10,015 nt of DNA from Lysobacteraceae bacterium (lineage in GTDB: Bacteria > Pseudomonadota > Gammaproteobacteria > Xanthomonadales > Xanthomonadaceae), in the NCBI GenBank assembly GCA_027483745.1, contig JAIXTZ010000132.1, forward strand, positions 1 through 10,015. The letters are read 5' to 3'. The position numbers and the translations under genes were made by a program. Shown one piece after another: positions 8,095 through 10,015 of the stretch. Position 1 is the first letter of the stretch. Each line of letters starts with the position of its first letter. The notes beneath the pieces are model-generated. The model worked only from the letters and a program-made list of their open reading frames with translations. It was not told the origin of the DNA and made no database searches.

Positions 8095-8691
8095 TCAGCG
8101 TTCGAGGAAGACCTTGGACAGCCCACGGGTGGCGTCGCGCAGGCGCTCCTCGAAGGCCTCGACGGCGTCGGCGGGCAGATCGCACGCGACCCGGAGGCCC
8201 TCGGCGTCGAACCGTTCCTCGCCCTTCACGGCGCCGAAGGCCGCCAACGCCGCATGCAGGGCTTGCACGTGGCCGAATCCGACCTGCACGGCCAGCGATT
8301 CCCAGCGGACGATGGCCTTCCGCGGCGCGGTGCGCAGCGCCTCGGCCGCGGCACCGCCGTAGGCGCGCACCAACCCGCCGGCGCCGAGCTTGATGCCGCC
8401 GAACCAGCGGGTGACCACGACGGCGACGCCATCGAGCCCTTGCCCGTCGATGGCGGCGAGGATGGGTTTGCCGGCGGTGCCGGACGGTTCGCCGTCATCG
8501 CTGAAGCGGTAGGCGGCGCCGATCCGATAGGCCCAGCAGTTGTGGGTGGCCTCGGGCACCGACACCCGTTCGATGAAGGCGAGCGCGGCCTGCGGGGAAT
8601 CGACCGGCTCGGCGCGGGCGAGGTGCCGGCTCTTCTTCACCTCAAGCATCGCCTCGGCCGGCCCGGCCAGGGTGTCGCGGGGCGCGCTCAC
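8095..8691 (-). CDS. yigZ: YigZ/IMPACT family protein (UPF0029 N-terminal plus DUF1949-like C-terminal)
   Basis: A 198-residue protein. The N-terminal IMPACT domain carries the family motifs VKKSRHLA (18-25), FSDDGEPSGTAGKPIL (63-78), VVTRWFGGIKLGAGGLVRAYGGA (92-114, shown here in part) and a purine-nucleotide-style Gly-rich layout. The C-terminal 70 residues form the small ferredoxin-like domain typical of YigZ. The family is widely conserved; its eukaryotic IMPACT relatives act in translational control through GCN1, but the bacterial role is not settled. The start is GTG 8691, which overlaps the upstream stop as GTGA (8688-8691). It places the VKKSR motif 17 residues from the start, as in E. 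coli YigZ, where the equivalent IKKSR is about 16 residues in. The next ATG (8649) would leave only three residues before KKSR. Coupling to a sigma/anti-sigma pair is by position only. Confidence 0.93.
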   Translation of the reverse strand: MSAPRDTLAGPAEAMLEVKKSRHLARAEPVDSPQAALAFIERVSVPEATHNCWAYRIGAAYRFSDDGEPSGTAGKPILAAIDGQGLDGVAVVVTRWFGGIKLGAGGLVRAYGGAAAEALRTAPRKAIVRWESLAVQVGFGHVQALHAALAAFGAVKGEERFDAEGLRVACDLPADAVEAFEERLRDATRGLSKVFLER

Positions 8692-9584
8692 TCGGCGTCG
8701 CGGGCGAGGCCGTCGATGCCGGCCGCCTGGCCGAAGTCGATCAGGTCCTGCGGCAGGGGCTTGCGCGGGTGGCGTTCGATGAAGCCTTCGAGGCTTTGCC
8801 GCGCGCCTTCGGTGTCGCCGCGATCGATGCGCGCTCGGATGCGCTGGATCCACGTCTGCGACCCGGCCTTGCTGTCTTCCGCCACCACGCTGGCGGCGTC
8901 GAGGTCTGCCACGCGCGAGCCGAACACGGTGATGCTTTCCAGGGGGGGCGATTCGCCCGCGGCCTCCGACGACAGAGAGGCGCTGGGGGCCGCCGCGGGG
9001 GCAGGCTCGGGCGCCCTGCGCATCGCCGCCTCTTCGCGGACGCGTTCGATGGCGGCCGGCGGTGCAGGCGGTGCCGGTGGCGGCGCGGCAGGCGCGCTGG
9101 CGACGGCCGCCTGCGGGGCGGGCGCTTCCATCGGCGGGGGAGGCGGCGGTGGCGGTGCGATCGTGCGCGCGGGAGTCGCCGGCACACCGATTTCCACGCT
9201 GATGTGCTCCTCCGGTGCGGGCGGCAGCGGCGCGGCGGGCTGCACGTCGGGCTCGGCATTCGCCGCGCTCGGTGCCACGTCCTCGCGCAGTTCGGTGCCG
9301 ACGAGGTCGAAGGACTCGGTGCCGAAACCGCCCATGCGCCAGACGAGGCCGGCGGCGAAGACGCAGCTCGCGGCCACGCCCAGACCCCAGGCGATGCGAG
9401 GTGCACGACGCGCGCGCGGCTGCGCCTCGTCCTTCTGCGCCGGCGTGGTGACGACGGCATCGCGCGCCATCGCGAGGATGCGCGCATCGAGGACCGACGG
9501 CGGTTCGCCAGCCGGCAGCGCGCGCAGCACGCGGGCGAGCTCGCGCTCGTCGGCGTCCAGCGGGTCGTGGCGGTCGGTGCTCAT
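8688..9584 (-). CDS. Probable anti-sigma factor: single TM segment with Pro/Ala-rich periplasmic region
   Basis: A 298-residue protein. The cytoplasmic N-terminus (1-62) has a helical stretch DERELARVLRALP (12-24) and VLDARILAMARDAV (31-44), as in many small proteobacterial anti-sigma partners, but no HxxxCxxC zinc motif. One TM helix lies at about 64-82 and is preceded by RRAPR (59-63), giving an N-in orientation. Residues about 104-204 are rich in Pro and Ala, including eight consecutive prolines (144-151). A short motif ITVFGSRV lies at 218-225. The C-terminus (245-282) contains WIQRIRARIDRGDTEGARQS and LPQDL, a helix-pair unit seen at the end of many sigma-linked membrane proteins. Its ATG overlaps the sigma-factor stop (ATGA, 9581-9584), and its TGA overlaps the yigZ GTG. 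The anti-sigma role is inferred from position and topology; there is no recognised domain. Confidence 0.75.
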   Translation of the reverse strand: MSTDRHDPLDADERELARVLRALPAGEPPSVLDARILAMARDAVVTTPAQKDEAQPRARRAPRIAWGLGVAASCVFAAGLVWRMGGFGTESFDLVGTELREDVAPSAANAEPDVQPAAPLPPAPEEHISVEIGVPATPARTIAPPPPPPPPMEAPAPQAAVASAPAAPPPAPPAPPAAIERVREEAAMRRAPEPAPAAAPSASLSSEAAGESPPLESITVFGSRVADLDAASVVAEDSKAGSQTWIQRIRARIDRGDTEGARQSLEGFIERHPRKPLPQDLIDFGQAAGIDGLARDAE

Positions 9585-10015
9585 CGGTTCGATCCTGTCG
9601 CGGGTTGCGCCTCGGGGCCATCGCGTTGGCCGCCCAGGCGGGCTCTCAGTTTGTCCATCGCATAGCGCAGGCGCGATTTCACGGTTTCGCGGCCGGCACC
9701 GGTGATCTCGCCGATCGCCTCCAGCGAGAGCTCCTGTTCCAGCCGCAGCACCACGACTTCGCGCTGGTCGGGGGGCAGGGCTTCGAGCGCGCGCTGCAGG
9801 CGGCGGCGTTCCTCGAAGACCGAGAGCGTGTGCTCCGGCGTCTCCGGATCGGTCTCGCGCTCCAGGCGCGCCATGTCGTCTTCGCTGGCCATCGGGCGGT
9901 GCGTCGCCGCGCGCCAGTGGTCGGTGAGCCGGTTCGTCGCGATCTGGTACAGCCAGGTGCTGAACTTCGCCTCGGGCCGGTAGCGGTCGCGCGCGATGAC
10001 TACCTTCTGCCAGAC
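9581..10015 (-). CDS. ECF-type RNA polymerase sigma factor, 5' end beyond the window
   Basis: The frame stays open from the TGA at 9581-9583 to the right edge, giving 144 residues whose true start lies outside. Region 2.3-2.4 is visible at the beginning of the fragment: VWQKVVIARDRYRPEAKFST followed by WLYQIATNRLTDHWR, the classic -10-recognition helix pattern. A 45-residue linker leads to region 4: RALEALPPDQREVVVLRLEQ, then an HTH with LSLEAIGEITGAGRETVKSRL for -35 recognition. An internal ATG at 9892 would yield a 103-residue protein lacking region 2; the in-frame upstream region 2 shows that this is not the start. Cognate regulation by the overlapping TM protein is likely. The signal and regulon are not visible. 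Confidence 0.93.
   Translation of the reverse strand, partial: VWQKVVIARDRYRPEAKFSTWLYQIATNRLTDHWRAATHRPMASEDDMARLERETDPETPEHTLSVFEERRRLQRALEALPPDQREVVVLRLEQELSLEAIGEITGAGRETVKSRLRYAMDKLRARLGGQRDGPEAQPATGSNR

Noticed and set aside
8063..8185. N-terminal extension of the ABC exporter to an upstream ATG
   Set aside because: The extra 41 residues are Arg-rich, overlap yigZ, and precede a normal family-like start at 8062.
9132..9155. Proline-codon run as a simple-sequence repeat
   Set aside because: The eight proline codons are mixed (CCG, CCA, CCT, CCC), so it is selected protein sequence rather than a slippage-prone nucleotide repeat.
8692..9621. N-terminal extension of YigZ giving a 508-residue protein
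   Set aside because: The extension is the antisigma gene read in another frame; the GTGA overlap and the E. coli YigZ N-terminal length support GTG 8691.
8047..9705. Plus-strand open frame of 552 codons across yigZ and the anti-sigma gene
   Set aside because: It has low-complexity Gly/Ala/Ser/Arg composition and crosses several well-supported minus-strand genes that have overlapping start and stop codons.
9581..9892. Sigma factor as a complete 103-residue protein starting at ATG 9892
   Set aside because: In-frame sequence upstream encodes region 2.3-2.4 of an ECF sigma factor and stays open to the window edge, so the gene is truncated by the window.
1..10015. tRNA, rRNA, CRISPR array, insertion sequence, phage or defence genes
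   Set aside because: No spaced direct repeats, transposase motifs or RNA-like foldbacks were seen, and tightly packed coding sequence leaves no gap over about 35 bases.

Overview
The window is GC-rich (about 70% by eye), almost completely coding, and has the strong G/C third-position bias that produces long spurious antisense reading frames. Gene content and order (a probable nagZ end followed by hpt and an S-methyl-5'-thioinosine phosphorylase; an ECF sigma factor followed by a TM/Pro-rich partner) suggest a gammaproteobacterium of the Xanthomonadales, such as Lysobacter or a relative. This assignment is inferred from remembered family context, not from a search.

The layout is two convergent gene trains meeting at about 5166-5174. 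The plus-strand train (1-5165) holds the 3' end of a gene that is probably nagZ, then a hypoxanthine/guanine phosphoribosyltransferase (hpt, 155-712). The next gene is a 6-oxopurine-type methylthiopurine nucleoside phosphorylase (709-1455, ATGA overlap with hpt). After it come a class A flavoprotein monooxygenase (1481-2743) and an 809-residue membrane-anchored protein of unknown function (2736-5165, 8-bp overlap). Spacings are 12, -4, 25 and -8 bp, so one transcript is plausible. Phosphorylase and Hpt form a two-step salvage route: methylthioinosine to hypoxanthine, then hypoxanthine to IMP.

The minus-strand train, read from the right edge leftwards, starts with an ECF sigma factor running off the window (9581 to beyond 10015). 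It continues with its presumed anti-sigma partner, which has one TM segment and a long proline/alanine-rich periplasmic part (8688-9584, ATGA overlap). A YigZ/IMPACT-family protein follows (8095-8691, GTGA overlap), then, after 32 bp, an MsbA-like half-size ABC exporter (6239-8062). The train ends with a GAF-GGDEF protein with a degenerate active site (5175-6236, 2 bp after the exporter). A GC-rich hairpin spans the two convergent stop codons.

There is no intergenic stretch longer than about 35 bases, and I saw no tRNA, rRNA, CRISPR array, insertion sequence or phage gene. Most of the window is conserved chromosomal housekeeping content. The less ordinary items are the 809-residue unknown protein, the degenerate GGDEF protein that keeps its c-di-GMP inhibitory-site motif, and the Pro-rich anti-sigma-like protein carrying a TonB-receptor-like ITVxGSR motif. 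I found no clear evidence of a wholly new system.
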